20,999 bases of DNA, from assembly GCA_015478945.1 (NCBI GenBank), contig JABUQX010002599.1:1-20999 (forward strand), given 5' to 3'. A program made the position numbers and the translations under genes. Below are positions 9,245 to 18,947 of this stretch, piece by piece. The notes beneath the pieces were generated by a model that was not told the origin of the DNA, ran no database searches, and saw nothing but the letters and a program-made list of their open reading frames with translations. Position 1 is the stretch's first letter. The number at the start of each line of letters is the position of its first letter. This DNA comes from Trachelipus rathkii. Lineage: Eukaryota > Arthropoda > Malacostraca > Isopoda > Trachelipodidae.

Positions 9245-10835
9245 ATGCCAAAAGTACGAACACGCTGGTCAGGGAATGTCAGGAAAGTCAGAGAAATCAA
9301 ATTCAAAATTTTCTGTGGATGAGGTCATGAGTAAGGAGGAGGTAATGGATAGAGTGAGAAAGTTGAAGAATGGAAATCTGCAGGTGATAGATGAAATTAC
9401 TGTAAGATCAGGTGGCGATGTGTATTGGATTTTGGAAGTGTGTAATAAGCGTTTATGGAGTATAGTTCCAAGGATTGGAGGAGAGCGGGATGAGACCCTT
9501 GTATAGGGTAGGGGAAGGGGAACTTAGAAAATTATAGGGATAGTTATGATGTTGTAGGAGGTATATGCTGGCATTGTTGTCGAAGAGGGCGTCGAAGTGG
9601 ATGAAGGAGATTTGGTGAAGAACAGGTGCGTTTAGGAGCGTAGGTAGAGGTGCGTGAGATAAATCTTTACATTAGAAGACAAAATGATTGAGAAATGAGG
9701 GAAAAAGTAATATTATATTTAGGTTTTATGGATTTGCACAGGGATGATGAGTTAATGGAAGCTTATATGGCATTTATTAGTGATGAATATGGAGGGCATG
9801 TTGTGTAGGCTTCTGATGAATCAAAAAGTATGTTATGACGATAGGAGCGTGTTGTCTAGTATAAATGGGTTGTCAATTGGTGATTGGTTTGGGATAAGTA
9901 GCTGAGTGAGACAGGGTTGTGTTATGTCTCTTGGTTATTCAATTTGTATGGATGGGGTTATGAAGAATTCGAGGTGGGGATGCAGGGAAATGGTGTTAGA
10001 ATGAATGGAGAATGGTGCCTTATGGAGGGTGCCCTACGTATTATATGCGGATGATTGTGAGTTCTGTGGGGAAGAGAGAGTTTGTGGAGATTGGTAGAGA
10101 GATTTGGCAGGATGTAAAAGGAGGGTTTGGAAAGTAAAGTAGATAAAGAGGGGTTAATGGTTGTTGAGTGAAGGACAGTCCTCAGTGGTAGTTATGTTAG
10201 ATGGTGAGCAGCTGGAGCGAGTTTGAGTTTAAATATTTGGTATGTTGGATGAGAAGAACGGATGATGCGAGTGTAGTAGGAAAAGTTGTGAATGGCAGGA
10301 AGGTTGCTCGTGCAATTTAAATGTTGGTGATGGAAGGGTAAGTTTGAGTGCGCCAGGAGGTCTTAGCATGTTTGTATCGTTGATTTACCTGTGTTTTGTA
10401 TGGTAGTGAGACTATGGTTTGGAATTAAGAAGTATAGATCTAAAGATTTAAGGCACAAATGTTCAGATGTAAGGTGTGAGAGATTAATAAATGAGAATGA
10501 ACTTTAGGAGAGTTGTGTGGTGTGAGAAGGGGTAATGAGAGAATAAATGAATATGTTGGATGGTTCTTGCGTTATTCGGACATGATGATGATGATGTCTT
10601 CAGTTCGCGCTTATCTGCGGATGATAACTTAGCAGGTGTGGTGCTCATTCAGCATGTTTGAGGAATAATCGCACGGTGGGAGATAACGTAGCAGCTAATT
10701 GGATCTTTGTCGCCTTATCCAGCCGGTCTCCAGCGATGGTTGAAGGATGGAAATGTGAGTTGGCAGAGGCCGAGAATCAAGGTGGATGCGGTAAGGAGCG
10801 GATGGGAGGTTATTGCTTGGGGGCTGGTTGTGGCC
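9245..10835 (+). mobile_element. LINE fragment, RT domain to C-terminus (LINE-1x copy, plus)
   Basis: Degenerate + strand reverse transcriptase. In order: DRVRKLKNGN and IDEITV with GGDVYWILEVCN (9,276-9,450), EVYAGIVVE (9,558-9,584), IFTL (about 9,668), FMDL carrying the motif A aspartate (9,725-9,736), VRQGCVMS of motif B (9,906-9,929) after an in-frame TGA, catalytic YADD of motif C (10,044-10,055), EFKYL (about 10,227), GKVVNGRKVA (about 10,282-10,312), LYGSETMVWN (10,396-10,425) and a decayed RWFGHxERM equivalent near 10,560. A possible GRPRxxWxDAV-like block (QRPRIKVDAV, near 10,760) suggests that the tail continues to about 10,835. At least six stops and several frameshifts disable it. 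(ATG)4 at about 10,581-10,592 interrupts the C-terminal part. The endonuclease domain is absent, so the copy is 5'-truncated, as is usual for LINE insertions. Same family as the fragments at 5,000 (-) and 6,880 (+). Confidence 0.8.
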
Positions 10836-11069
10836 CCCCCCTGAGCGATAGGATGACTTACATTGACCGTTTAATAGTGAGGGCCCGTTGCCCCAGGTCC
10901 CAGAAGCCTAATGTGGATTTTCCTGTCATTTTGACCGAGTTTCATAGTTATGTTACAGAGGGGCGGCTTAAGGTGGGTTTCCTTTTCCGAGATTGTCTTT
11001 CCACTGCTTTTCTTTTCGTGTTGTAGCGACATTCTCCAGTTTTGGGAGAAGAAGGTAAGATAGAAAGAA
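10836..11069 (+). other. Possible 3' end of the LINE or flanking DNA
   Basis: GC-richer than the flanks. The open frame 10,658-11,026 (122 codons, +) crosses into this segment but is not in the frame of the LINE blocks and matches nothing I know. It is probably a by-product of the LINE tail and downstream sequence. No poly(A) or target duplication is visible before the microsatellite begins. Confidence 0.35.
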
Positions 11070-11284
11070 GAGTAATTATATTATATATATATATACTATA
11101 CATAATTTATATATATATATTATATAATATATTATTTAATATATATTATATTTTTATAATATAATTATATTATATATATATATAATATATGATAATATAA
11201 TAATACAATAATTAATGTAATATAATAATAATATAGATTATATATATAATATAATAATATAATTAATAATAATAAATAATAAAG
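11070..11284. repeat. (AT)n/(TAA)n microsatellite
   Basis: TATATATA blocks, then ATAATAATA units. No coding signal. Confidence 0.88.
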
Positions 11285-11479
11285 AGGAAAAGTTTTGATT
11301 GAATAGAGATATTTTAAAAGATGAGGTAATGACAACGCCCGAATTGCGAGGTATTACGTCGGTGACCAACCGAGTTCTTTGTTGTAGAAAGTGATTCTCG
11401 GTTGCCGTTGTTGGTTGTTGCATTTGTGGTTTGTTATAGATCCCATCACCAAACAAATTAATATATCTTATTACGGTTA
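11285..11479. other. Unique island between microsatellites
   Basis: A 190-base island of mixed composition (GC-richer at 11,330-11,430). A - strand open frame (11,238-11,456) begins in it but runs into the AT tract and shows no motif. I see no element signature. Confidence 0.4.
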
Positions 11480-11592
11480 TAGTATATTATTATATATATT
11501 TATATAATATCATTATATATATATATAATTTTTATATATTATATATTATATATTTATATATATATATATTATATATATATATATATATTATA
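11480..11592. repeat. (AT)n microsatellite
   Basis: ATATATAT/TTATATA units, with no coding signal. Confidence 0.85.
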
Positions 11593-11695
11593 GGCAAATT
11601 GATTCCGCTTGCTATACAGCCGAAGTGTCCTGTAACTTGGTTCAAGGCATTCAAGTTAAATCGGCCGAGTCTATTTGCAAGCCCCGACAGAAGCA
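11593..11695. other. Short GC-richer island between (AT)n tracts
   Basis: About 100 bases of near-balanced composition sandwiched between microsatellites. The overlapping open frame (11,599-11,856) is mostly Tyr/Ile from the AT repeat and is not a gene. Confidence 0.4.
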
Positions 11696-11812
11696 ATAAT
11701 ATATATTATATATATTATATATATATATATATATATTATATACTATACTATACTATAATATTCTTTAAATATATATATTATTATTATTATATATATATTA
11801 TACATGATACTC
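11696..11812. repeat. (AT)n microsatellite
   Basis: TATATATT, TACTATACTATAC and ATTATTATT units. No coding signal. Confidence 0.85.
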
Positions 11813-11924
11813 AATTTCAGTTTCAGGTATTTTCTTTAATTTTTGTTGTAGTTTAGGTTGGATTACGTAACTAAACTAACGTAAAATATAAAGGAAAATA
11901 CTGAGAATTAAATTATGGTACGGC

Positions 11925-12022
11925 GGTTTATATATATATTATATATATATTATATTTATATGATTTATATATTATTATATATTACTATATATATATAGTA
12001 TATATATATAATTATTAAATGT
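11925..12022. repeat. (AT)n microsatellite
   Basis: TATATATATTATATATAT-type repeat with few interruptions. No coding signal. Confidence 0.85.
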
Positions 12023-13069
12023 TAAATAAACCAACATTATATATTTTTTTTTTCTTTAGGGATGTACGCGAACGTTTCGTATCGGCCAGTCAGTATCTGC
12101 CATTATGGGTATCAGTATGTGTTTAATTGGCCGATCTTCTTACTTTTTGATGAAAATTTTTGAAGAACTTTTAGATTAATAATAAATCTAGTTTTTGTAT
12201 ATTAGCTAGTACTGGTTATTATTTTTTTTTTTTCCTCAATTTTTAACTTCGATTTTTGCGTTTTCTCACTTGGGTTTTTAGGTACAATATTATATTTGGA
12301 TACCGCATTATTATTTACAGATTTAGTTTAAATTTTATGCAGATTAATAGTATTTTTCTTTCTGTACGCAAATTTGTGAGAGTGCGCGAGTGTTTTTTAA
12401 CTTTTTGTGGCTTATTCATATTTTAGATATGTACTGTAAATAGGTTTATTTTAAATTTCAGTTTTAATTTAATTTACAAAATAATTTTCTCATTTTCCTT
12501 TGGTTTTGTCTGTTTGATGTTGTTTGTGTTTTTTTATTGTGTGTGCGGTATTAGCAAATTTGCATTGAGGCGGCTGGATTTCTAGTGATTCTACCAATTC
12601 AGTCTCTTTGAGCTCTAAACTTGCATCTGGAATACCACTCTACTCTAACCTATTTTTTGCTTTGTCTTGAGACCCAGGTGGCTAAGAATTCATCTTCTTG
12701 TTTAATATATCCAACTATAATTATTTTATAATTTGTGAAGGGTAGTATGTGCCACTAGTAATATAACACTCCTATAGACGTCTCAGAGATCGCCGAATTC
12801 CTCACTTCGATGTTCTGTGGCTTAAGTCTTTGTTCCTTCTACTACATTAATCTTGTGTTTCTGCTGTCCTAACAGAACAGATTTTAATGCCTTTTGATTA
12901 TATACTATATCACGAACTGTTAATACATTTTCTTCATCAAATACTGAGTCTCTATTTACGATTTCATGTTACACAACTGAATGGATGTTCTCCTAGTTTA
13001 GGTGGGGAAGGAAGCCGAATATTCAGTATTTCTCACGATTCTGGAGAATAAATTTAAGAACCACACATT
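12023..13069. other. Unassigned sequence; one possible element terminus
   Basis: Roughly 1 kb without any open frame above 60 codons. TAGGGATGTACGCGAACGTT at 12,057-12,076, which follows a T-rich tract, resembles the terminal inverted repeats of some hAT elements (T/CAGGGATGTxC). I found no inverted partner in the window, so it is recorded only as a possibility. Nothing else is seen. Confidence 0.35.
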
Positions 13070-13389
13070 CTGGATGTCACCAACATTCTTGAAACATTGA
13101 CTATGTTTCACATTAGTTCCTCTCTCTTATAAATACACCCTGTCATCCTAGTGGTATCTGACACCGTGTATATCCTCTTTTTAGTACATTCTGCTGAACA
13201 GCTCCATCTACCTATGCGTTTTCTGGCATTTTGGATTGGCCGTTGGGGGGGCATTGTTTGTTCTACGCTAACTATAATTTGGATTGATGCTTTGACTCTG
13301 AAAACGCTTCGACTCTGCCGATAAGTGGGAGCTGTAATCGCTTTAGATGGTGAGCAGAATATTCCTTCTTTATAATAGCTTTTTGCCAT
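13070..13389 (-). pseudogene. Possible piggyBac-like transposase C-terminal remnant
   Basis: The - strand open frame 13,389-13,108 (93 codons) ends with a basic segment, MPPQRPIQNARKRIGRW, followed by CSAECTKKRIYTVSDT. A one-step frame change then reads RYH*DDRVYL*ER towards 13,080. PiggyBac transposases end in a Cys-rich finger, roughly RRCVVCxKKRxRxxTxYxCDxCxVxLCxxxCFExYH, after a basic linker. The spacing CxxxC-TKKR...RYHxDD-VYLx is compatible with that, with two expected Cys codons occupied by TAG/TAA-type stops. The rest of the transposase (catalytic Asp residues) is not visible; upstream lies a microsatellite. The similarity is short and depends on a frame change, so this is tentative. 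An unrelated chance frame is the alternative. Confidence 0.35.
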
Positions 13390-13391
13390 CT

Positions 13392-13546
13392 AATATTTAA
13401 TTATTATATATATTATATATTAATAATATATAGTATTATATATTATTATATAATATAATATATTATACTATATATTATATATATATTATATATATATATT
13501 TTTATATTAATTATTTTATATATAATATAGTATATATAGGTAATGA
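13392..13546. repeat. (AT)n microsatellite
   Basis: TATTATATAT-type units with few interruptions. It directly abuts the start of the possible piggyBac remnant. No coding signal. Confidence 0.85.
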
Positions 13547-13754
13547 ATCTAATGTAATATATATGGGACAATGTTGAATTTTTGACGACTTAGGTAGTTG
13601 TATCTCTTAACATTCGTCTTAGACTTAAATCTTAAAATTTTTTGAAGTTATCGCTATAATAAAGTACTTTAATTTAGGGATTGTAATTTCAGTTTGTATA
13701 ATTTTCACCAGAGATATTTGAACTTCAAGTTACAATTTTTGGAATATTTATTTA
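13547..13754. other. Unassigned island between microsatellites
   Basis: About 200 bases of AT-rich unique sequence. It lies just downstream (in - sense) of LINE copy A. It does not resemble the missing 3' part of copy B, which matters for how A and B became joined. Confidence 0.4.
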
Positions 13755-13851
13755 TAAATATTATATATATTATATTATTAATTTTATATAATATATATAT
13801 ATTATATATATATATAATTTATATATATTATTATATATATAGATATTAATA

Positions 13852-13855
<4 letters not shown>
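13755..13855. repeat. (AT)n microsatellite next to LINE poly(A)
   Basis: ATATATAT/TTATATA units ending exactly where the T27 run of LINE copy A begins. Because the flank is low-complexity, a target-site duplication for copy A cannot be recognised. Confidence 0.85.
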
Positions 13856-13882
<27 letters not shown>

Positions 13883-15990
13883 GAGTTAGTGTACAGGTAC
13901 CCAGCGGCACAAGAAGCGGCACACTGGGCTTGAAAAATCGCCCATGGAGGCCGCTGCATAAATATATAGTTTCATGTCAAGAAGATTTATTGGTGAAATG
14001 AATATTCAGTCAGTCAAAATAAAATACAAAACTAAAATTTATCTTTGCTTGTTGATAGTTAGATTGTCCAAAATAATATTGAGGAGTTAAATGTTCTTGA
14101 AGATAAAGACAAATATGTTAATGCTAAAGTGGGAAGATTCAGATAGATATGGTGGTAACTTTGATGTGTTATGACCGTTAAAGTAGGAAATAACGCAGCG
14201 AAATGGTTCAGATGGGAAAATCAATGAGCTATGATGGAAAGATGCGGGGCTTGTGGCGACGCAAAATTGAAATGGGAGGAGGTTCGGGAATACTATGACT
14301 GTGACGATATTAGTGTGCATACGGAGGACGTGCATTTTTTGCATTTAAGCCTTTCGATGTGATGCACGCCAATCCACGATGTTCGGCTTTGATGTTCCGA
14401 GTTTCCTTCCCAGCCGCATCCACTCGTCCAGCACTCTTGCCACAAAGACCGAAAGCCCTTGTCGGAGGGCAGGATAGTAATCAGTTGTGGGAGAGGCAGG
14501 CTTGTCGAATGGCATCCGGGAGGTATGAAGACACTCCGGAAGAGAGCGGGCATTTTGGCTCTCCTGTTCGGCGATTTTTGCGAGTTACTAATGAGAGGGT
14601 GTCCAAGCATAGAATAATTGGGTTCTTACGCGGGTGAAAGTCGAAGCAATGGGTTGACAATGAACATTTTTTTTGTAAAGGTTTTTTAAGTGCATGGATT
14701 GTTTCGCCTAGTCCTATAACTGTTTACGACATATGAGTGACTGCGTTAAGGATAGAATTTCAGGAGAGAGGCAATCATTATGCATTTAATTGCCTGTAAA
14801 AATGAAGCATAAGGGGGAAGGGTATGGAGAGGTTGCCGGGTCAGGAAGACAGCGAAGCGCCACTGTCCCCTTTTTTGGCCGTCAAGTAAACATGGGAAAT
14901 GGTATCGAATGCGCGACGGTGAGCAAATGTGTTTTTCACGCTGGGAGCAGGATGGCTAGTTTGGGAGAGAGTCAGAGCAAGCAAAGGTAGAGAGGGAATA
15001 GCCAAGGCGTGTACCTTCGTCAAAAGAGACAGGAGCACTTTTGAAAGGATGTTGAGATTAAAGATGTTTGAAGTCTTTGCAATGGCCAGTAATTAGGTTC
15101 TGAGTACTCCTGAGAATCGGGTCAGAGAACAGGTATTGAGTTTTGAAAACGAGACATAACTCGTGTAAATTGATGATTCTCTTCGAAAGAGATGAAGTGG
15201 CATCACATGGACTTCAAGTCACCTGAGGGCGATCCGAAAGTCCATGTAGATCGATCGCTTCGTTTTGGATGGGATTCTAAAAGGTGTGTAGTGTTGTGGC
15301 CTGACCATATACTGCACAGGCATAATCCAGTTTCGATCGGATTGGGTACGTAAAGACGTAAAGGGATGTGCATCAAGCACCCAAGATTTTGAGGCCACGA
15401 GATTGACGTAACAGGTCAAGGGTCCGTGAAAGTTGTTTTTGTGTGTTTAAATATTGGGCATAGTTTAAGTGGTCATTAGGGGAGCCCCCCGTAGAATTTG
15501 ACATGTGAGTTACAGGAATGGAGCGAACTTAGATGGTCGCTGGGGAGAGGTGGCAGTTCTTCGGTTCCTTTTTTTTTAAAGCATGGCTGAGTTTGGTGGA
15601 GAAAAATGGAAAGCCATGGGAGCTAGCCATGTGAAATTTTCATAGCTGTTGAAGTTTGCCGTTCCGAGGAAAGGCAGCTGGCACCGGCCATGTATAATGC
15701 TAATCATCGACACATATAGAGAAATTGAACATCGTGGAATAGAGGGTAACATATCATAATACCAGAGATAGTCGTACCACTTTTAAAACACTACCCTGCG
15801 AACTTCATCAGAGTAAGTGCGTGACAGAATAGAGAGACGAACTGGTAGATTGTGTGATAGAGGATGATAAAAGAGAATTGTCGCGGAAACAACGGAATGG
15901 AAGTTGTAAGAGATCAGTTTTCACGTTTGTCTTAAGCTTTTCAAGGTCAAAAAAAGACCAAGACATCCCCAGTTCGAGAAGTTTAGGTGT
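13856..15990 (-). mobile_element. RNase H-bearing LINE, copy A (RT motif A to poly(A))
   Basis: Degenerate - strand non-LTR retrotransposon of the I/Jockey-like type. Read downward: RT motif A FFDLEK (15,937-15,954), motif B SQGSVL, from usual PQGSVLS (15,784-15,801), motif C CVDD (15,703-15,714), SHGFPFFSTK (about 15,600), SNSHVKFYGG-like FLG block near 15,490, then IRSKLDYACAVYGQ (15,301-15,342) and NPIQNEAIDL (about 15,250). The RNase H domain starts with LLDGQKRG, a decayed YTDGSK (near 14,880), includes PPYASF (about 14,820) and ends with GHPLISN...RRAK, equivalent to the GHVGIxGNExAD motif (14,554-14,604). FRSLWQECW (14,428-14,454) and an LRMHTN / FCVATS region (14,250-14,320), equivalent to the RIGHT/zinc-knuckle C-terminus, follow. 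The coding tail ends near 14,087. A 3' UTR of about 200 bases and a T27 run (13,856-13,882, poly(A) on the - strand) close it. No endonuclease or early RT is present. Many frameshifts and stops. Confidence 0.85.
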
Positions 15991-16019
15991 CATGGTCGTG
16001 TTTTCAAGGGTACGAGTTC

Positions 16020-17412
16020 GAGCGATTTTGGGAAACAAATTGGAGTTGGAAGGTCTCTTCCCCGTTCCCGGAAACCCAATGGAGGACCCACAGAATCAAT
16101 TCCACCCCAGTCAATTGAACAGAGACCGATGAACTTTTGGAGATAGATGACAGGTTCTTGTTGACAGATCGAGCCGGCAAGGGAGCGCCTCTAAGTTGGA
16201 ATTGTTATAACGACGTGCGGGTGGTATTGCTATTGTGCCACAGCCAAAACGGCGCTTATGAGTCGCCCAAAAATGAGCGTTAGGCAGACGGGTTGGGAAT
16301 GGCTATTGGGAGAACAGCCCAGGACGCCCTGTCTACCTTTTTGAGCCATCAGTGTAGACAGGTGTCGAGTATTGTGGATCTCTTTATGAGACAGAAGACC
16401 TCAAGTGCCAGGTATGTTCTTCCAGGCTTGGTGAGGACTGGATCGATGCCGTGGGGGGGGGAGGAGAATCCTTTTGACATGAGCGTCATCACCAAAATTG
16501 TTATAGCGCCCCAAACCGAATGAAAGGAGGAATGAAATTAAAGATAGAGACACCAGCGAACCGGCCCCAATATTCAGAAATAAGGGAGGAATTCTTTGTG
16601 GTACAAGAGCTGAAGGACGCGAAGGACTGATACGAAGGATAAGAGCATAAGCTGCTCTCTTCGCAGGACGGGCATATCCCAGTCTCCACCGCCGAGTTCC
16701 TTAGGCGATGATCCGAATGTGGAGGAGGCGAGTATGTTTGGAGGTTTGCCCGTAGTGCACGCAGTGATCCATTACCCTCACGAGCTATGTAGGGGCCGCA
16801 GAGTATTTCTGTCCGCCAGATTTGTGGGGGGTGCACCGTAAGAGGTCAAGAGGACGGCAGGCAAATAGTTTTAAGATGTGTAGTATTTGAGGAAGTATGA
16901 AAGGCGTCCAAGCAACAACCAGAACTCACCGTCAGTAACATGGATGGGGAACCATAGTGCCCCCGTAAGGAAGGAATTCATCCCACCCCGCGACGGGATT
17001 TCTTCGGAAAAATCCGCTTTTGTGGTTGGAAAGTGGAGAACTGTGAAACACGCTCACATCCCAGAGTAGTCTGTCGTGGCCAGTTGAAGCTGACGTCACA
17101 GGCAAGGGAGTGTAACCCCAGGTGACATACATCGCAAGTCCTCCACTTAAGGGAACACGGACAGAGTGTGGGGTCGACACTCCGTTGAGCTTTGCCCCGA
17201 AAGCATACACTCAAATCAGCTTGCGGAACCCCCGTCTTCTCCTGAAAATGCTGGAAAGAGTGTGCCACACGACTGAATAACGGATCAGAATCAGGGTTAT
17301 GAAGGAAGAGGGAAGTGTCCCGGAGGACAGTGAGTGAGAGTTTGCAAAAACCACCTCATGATGAGTCGCTATGCCTTTTCAGATCAAGAGAGTTTCGACT
17401 ATAATTAAGTTT
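16020..17412 (-). mobile_element. RNase H-bearing LINE, copy B (RT motif A to RNase H)
   Basis: Second - strand copy of the same family. SLDLKR, equivalent to FFDLEK of motif A, lies at 17,374-17,391. TVLRDTSLFLHN and FSRVAHSFQHF lead to GVPQADLS of motif B (17,209-17,232). Motif C survives as V-E-D at 17,138-17,146, preceded by TAA where Tyr is expected, and then RQLQLAT. FSTFQPQKRIFPKKSRRGVG (about 16,970-17,035) is the GFRFSxxKT-FSRRRGVHP block. TSYGA (16,832-16,846) with DRNTL, a poorly kept SKLDYG region, PPHSDHRL and RNSAVETG follow. RNase H is marked by VYTDGSK, perfectly kept at 16,339-16,359, and GFPGTGKRP (GIPGNExAD equivalent) at about 16,051-16,077. No C-terminal extension, 3' UTR or poly(A) follows; instead copy A's RT begins. 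The 5' boundary near 17,400 is at almost the same RT position as copy A's, with AT-rich flank beyond. Exact A/B junction lies somewhere in 15,960-16,050. Confidence 0.8.
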
Positions 17413-17414
17413 TG

Positions 17415-17427
17415 TGTAATAAGTTAA
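17415..17427. repeat. Target-site duplication of LINE copy C, 3' side
   Basis: TGTAATAAGTTAA, directly next to the T11 run at 17,428-17,438. The identical 13-mer lies at 18,948-18,960 at the other end of copy C. Position at both element ends and agreement with the poly(A) identify it as a target-site duplication from target-primed reverse transcription. Confidence 0.8.
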
Positions 17428-18947
17428 TTTTTTTTTTTGAATGTATAGGAGCCACCACTGCGCACAAAAAGCGGCGATACCGAGTCAGAAACCAATTAAG
17501 GGGCAACATGAACAGTACGATGAAACGGGACGGCAAGAAGAGCGTTCGAAGGAAGGCAAAATCGAGTACTATGGCAATAAAGTGATTCAGAAATATATGG
17601 AGAGGCGGATTGGACAGGAAACTATTGTGTCTGTAACAAGGAAAAGCCGGTTCTGGAAGCCGTAAGAGCAACCAATTGACGAGAGAGGCGTACGAAGCTA
17701 GACATGGAAGGCAGACTGAGAAGAATAAGGGGGTGCTCCTTTGCATTAAGTAGTGTGAAGTTGTAACATTAGTATGGCCAATTCCGCAAACGAGCCAGGA
17801 CCACTCTGGCTGCGAGCTCCGGCGAAAAGCCCGTGGCCAAATCCCCAGGGAGCTTTACCGTACGTAGTTTAGCACCCGATGGATCTTCGACAGACACTCT
17901 TGCAACAAGCGATGAGCCCGTTGAGCAGGGAGATCAGCAGCGGGAGATGACCCCGAGATTGGATACAGTAAGTAATGTCGACAGGAATTTGCAGGTGGCG
18001 GGCTCAGATAGGGCCCGCCTTTGTCAGCCCAATTCGATTACCCAGGATACGCAGTGATGGGCCAGAGCAAACGTTCAAAATGTCTCGATGCGCATAATTA
18101 GAACTGTTGGATAATGAAACCCAAAGGAGTGGTTGGTCGTTCGAGTTTTGTAGTGCAGAAGACATCTGCGAGTCCAGAAAAATCGATATACGTGTCCAAG
18201 CGATCTAGTGCCAGAATCTAATTAATAGTAAAGTTATTGAATAATGTTCCCCCGCCCGTAAGACGGCGCTCAAAGGGAGATGTGGACACGAGTAGTATGG
18301 AAGAGCGTGATTGACCCACCACCTTCTCGCTTGATCCGTCGGATTTGGAGATGTACAGCACTGCCCCATGGGAGCAGTGAGACAGAAAGAGCTTCAGAGA
18401 GGGGGTGGTCCCCGGATTTTGATAAGGCGGACACCTTGCACCACGGGGGCCCGGATACAACCATAGCACATCATCGTAGTCAAATTGTAAAACAGCCCGC
18501 ACAAGGAGGCGGAGAAAACGGAAGACAGACGCCACAAACTCAGCAAACGGCCAATAGGCAGGGCTACGTGGAACCTCAGCGATGAGAGGAGTTAAGCCGA
18601 TGGCTTGGGGATTTGTAGACGGAGAAAAGGAGACTGAGATTTCTTGTAAAGACGGGAGCATCACCCCAGCTCCACCTCAAATTCCCTTGCCGAGCACGAA
18701 GACGCCAAGTGATAATCCGAAGACCTCTCTGTATCGGACGAGAAGGCGTAAAGTACCCGCCAGAGGCGTTGGCCATATATCGCAACGCATAATCCAACTT
18801 TGATCTGAACACATGGTCAGGACGAGATGATCTTACGTCAGAGCCAGATGTGAGACGTAAGGTGCGTAGAGTCCAATGGGTCGGCGGCCTTAAGTTTCAG
18901 TTCAGTATTGGGGAGATAAGTGCAGCGAGATCCGAATTGTTAAATAA
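17428..18947 (-). mobile_element. RNase H-bearing LINE, copy C (5'-truncated, TSD-flanked)
   Basis: A complete insertion unit of about 1.5 kb on the - strand. It starts after RT motif C: TLRLTSGSD and then FRSKLDYA (RSKLDYA at 18,786-18,806), SRPIQRGLR (about 18,735), GDAPVFTRNLSLLFSVYKS (about 18,625-18,680). The RNase H region includes AMVVSG with CKVS (about 18,430-18,464) and SPCSTGSSLVARV, equivalent to VPSHVGIxGNExAD (about 17,900-17,940). IGHT (17,771-17,782), then SHYLMQRSTP and CYRHNSF form the C-terminal block. Between the RNase H end and IGHT the segment with the usual LWQxxW motif is missing, an internal deletion relative to copy A. The 3' UTR ends GCCGCTTTTTGTGCGCAGTG...CATTC before T11 (17,428-17,438), closely resembling copy A's GCCGCTTCTTGTGCCGCTGG...ACTC before T27, which proves shared family and tail position. 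Stops and frameshifts remain in all frames. Confidence 0.83.

Noticed and set aside
10044..10055. YADD as part of a retroviral or LTR-element polymerase
   Set aside because: Flanking blocks (VRQGCVMS, YGSETMVWN, RWFGH-like) are non-LTR specific. No protease, integrase or LTR pair is present.
10658..11026. 122-codon + strand open frame as a gene
   Set aside because: It overlaps the tail of the LINE fragment in another frame, has no recognised domain, and ends just before a microsatellite.
14359..14637. 92-codon + strand open frame
   Set aside because: It is the complement of the copy A C-terminal region (FRSLWQECW on the - strand), so it is a shadow of real LINE coding sequence.
16293..16523. 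76-codon + strand open frame
   Set aside because: It is complementary to the VYTDGSK RNase H motif of copy B, so it is a shadow.
18218..18664. 148-codon - strand open frame as an independent gene
   Set aside because: It is the longest open frame in the window but lies inside LINE copy C. The family blocks (AMVVSG, CKVS) are read in the neighbouring frame, so the opening is incidental.
14087..18947. GC-rich block as an endogenous virus or a host gene cluster
   Set aside because: Motif order (FFDLEK, PQGS-like, VDD, RSKLDY, YTDGSK, IGHT) and poly(A) tails identify it as LINE copies. No viral structural or replication gene is seen.
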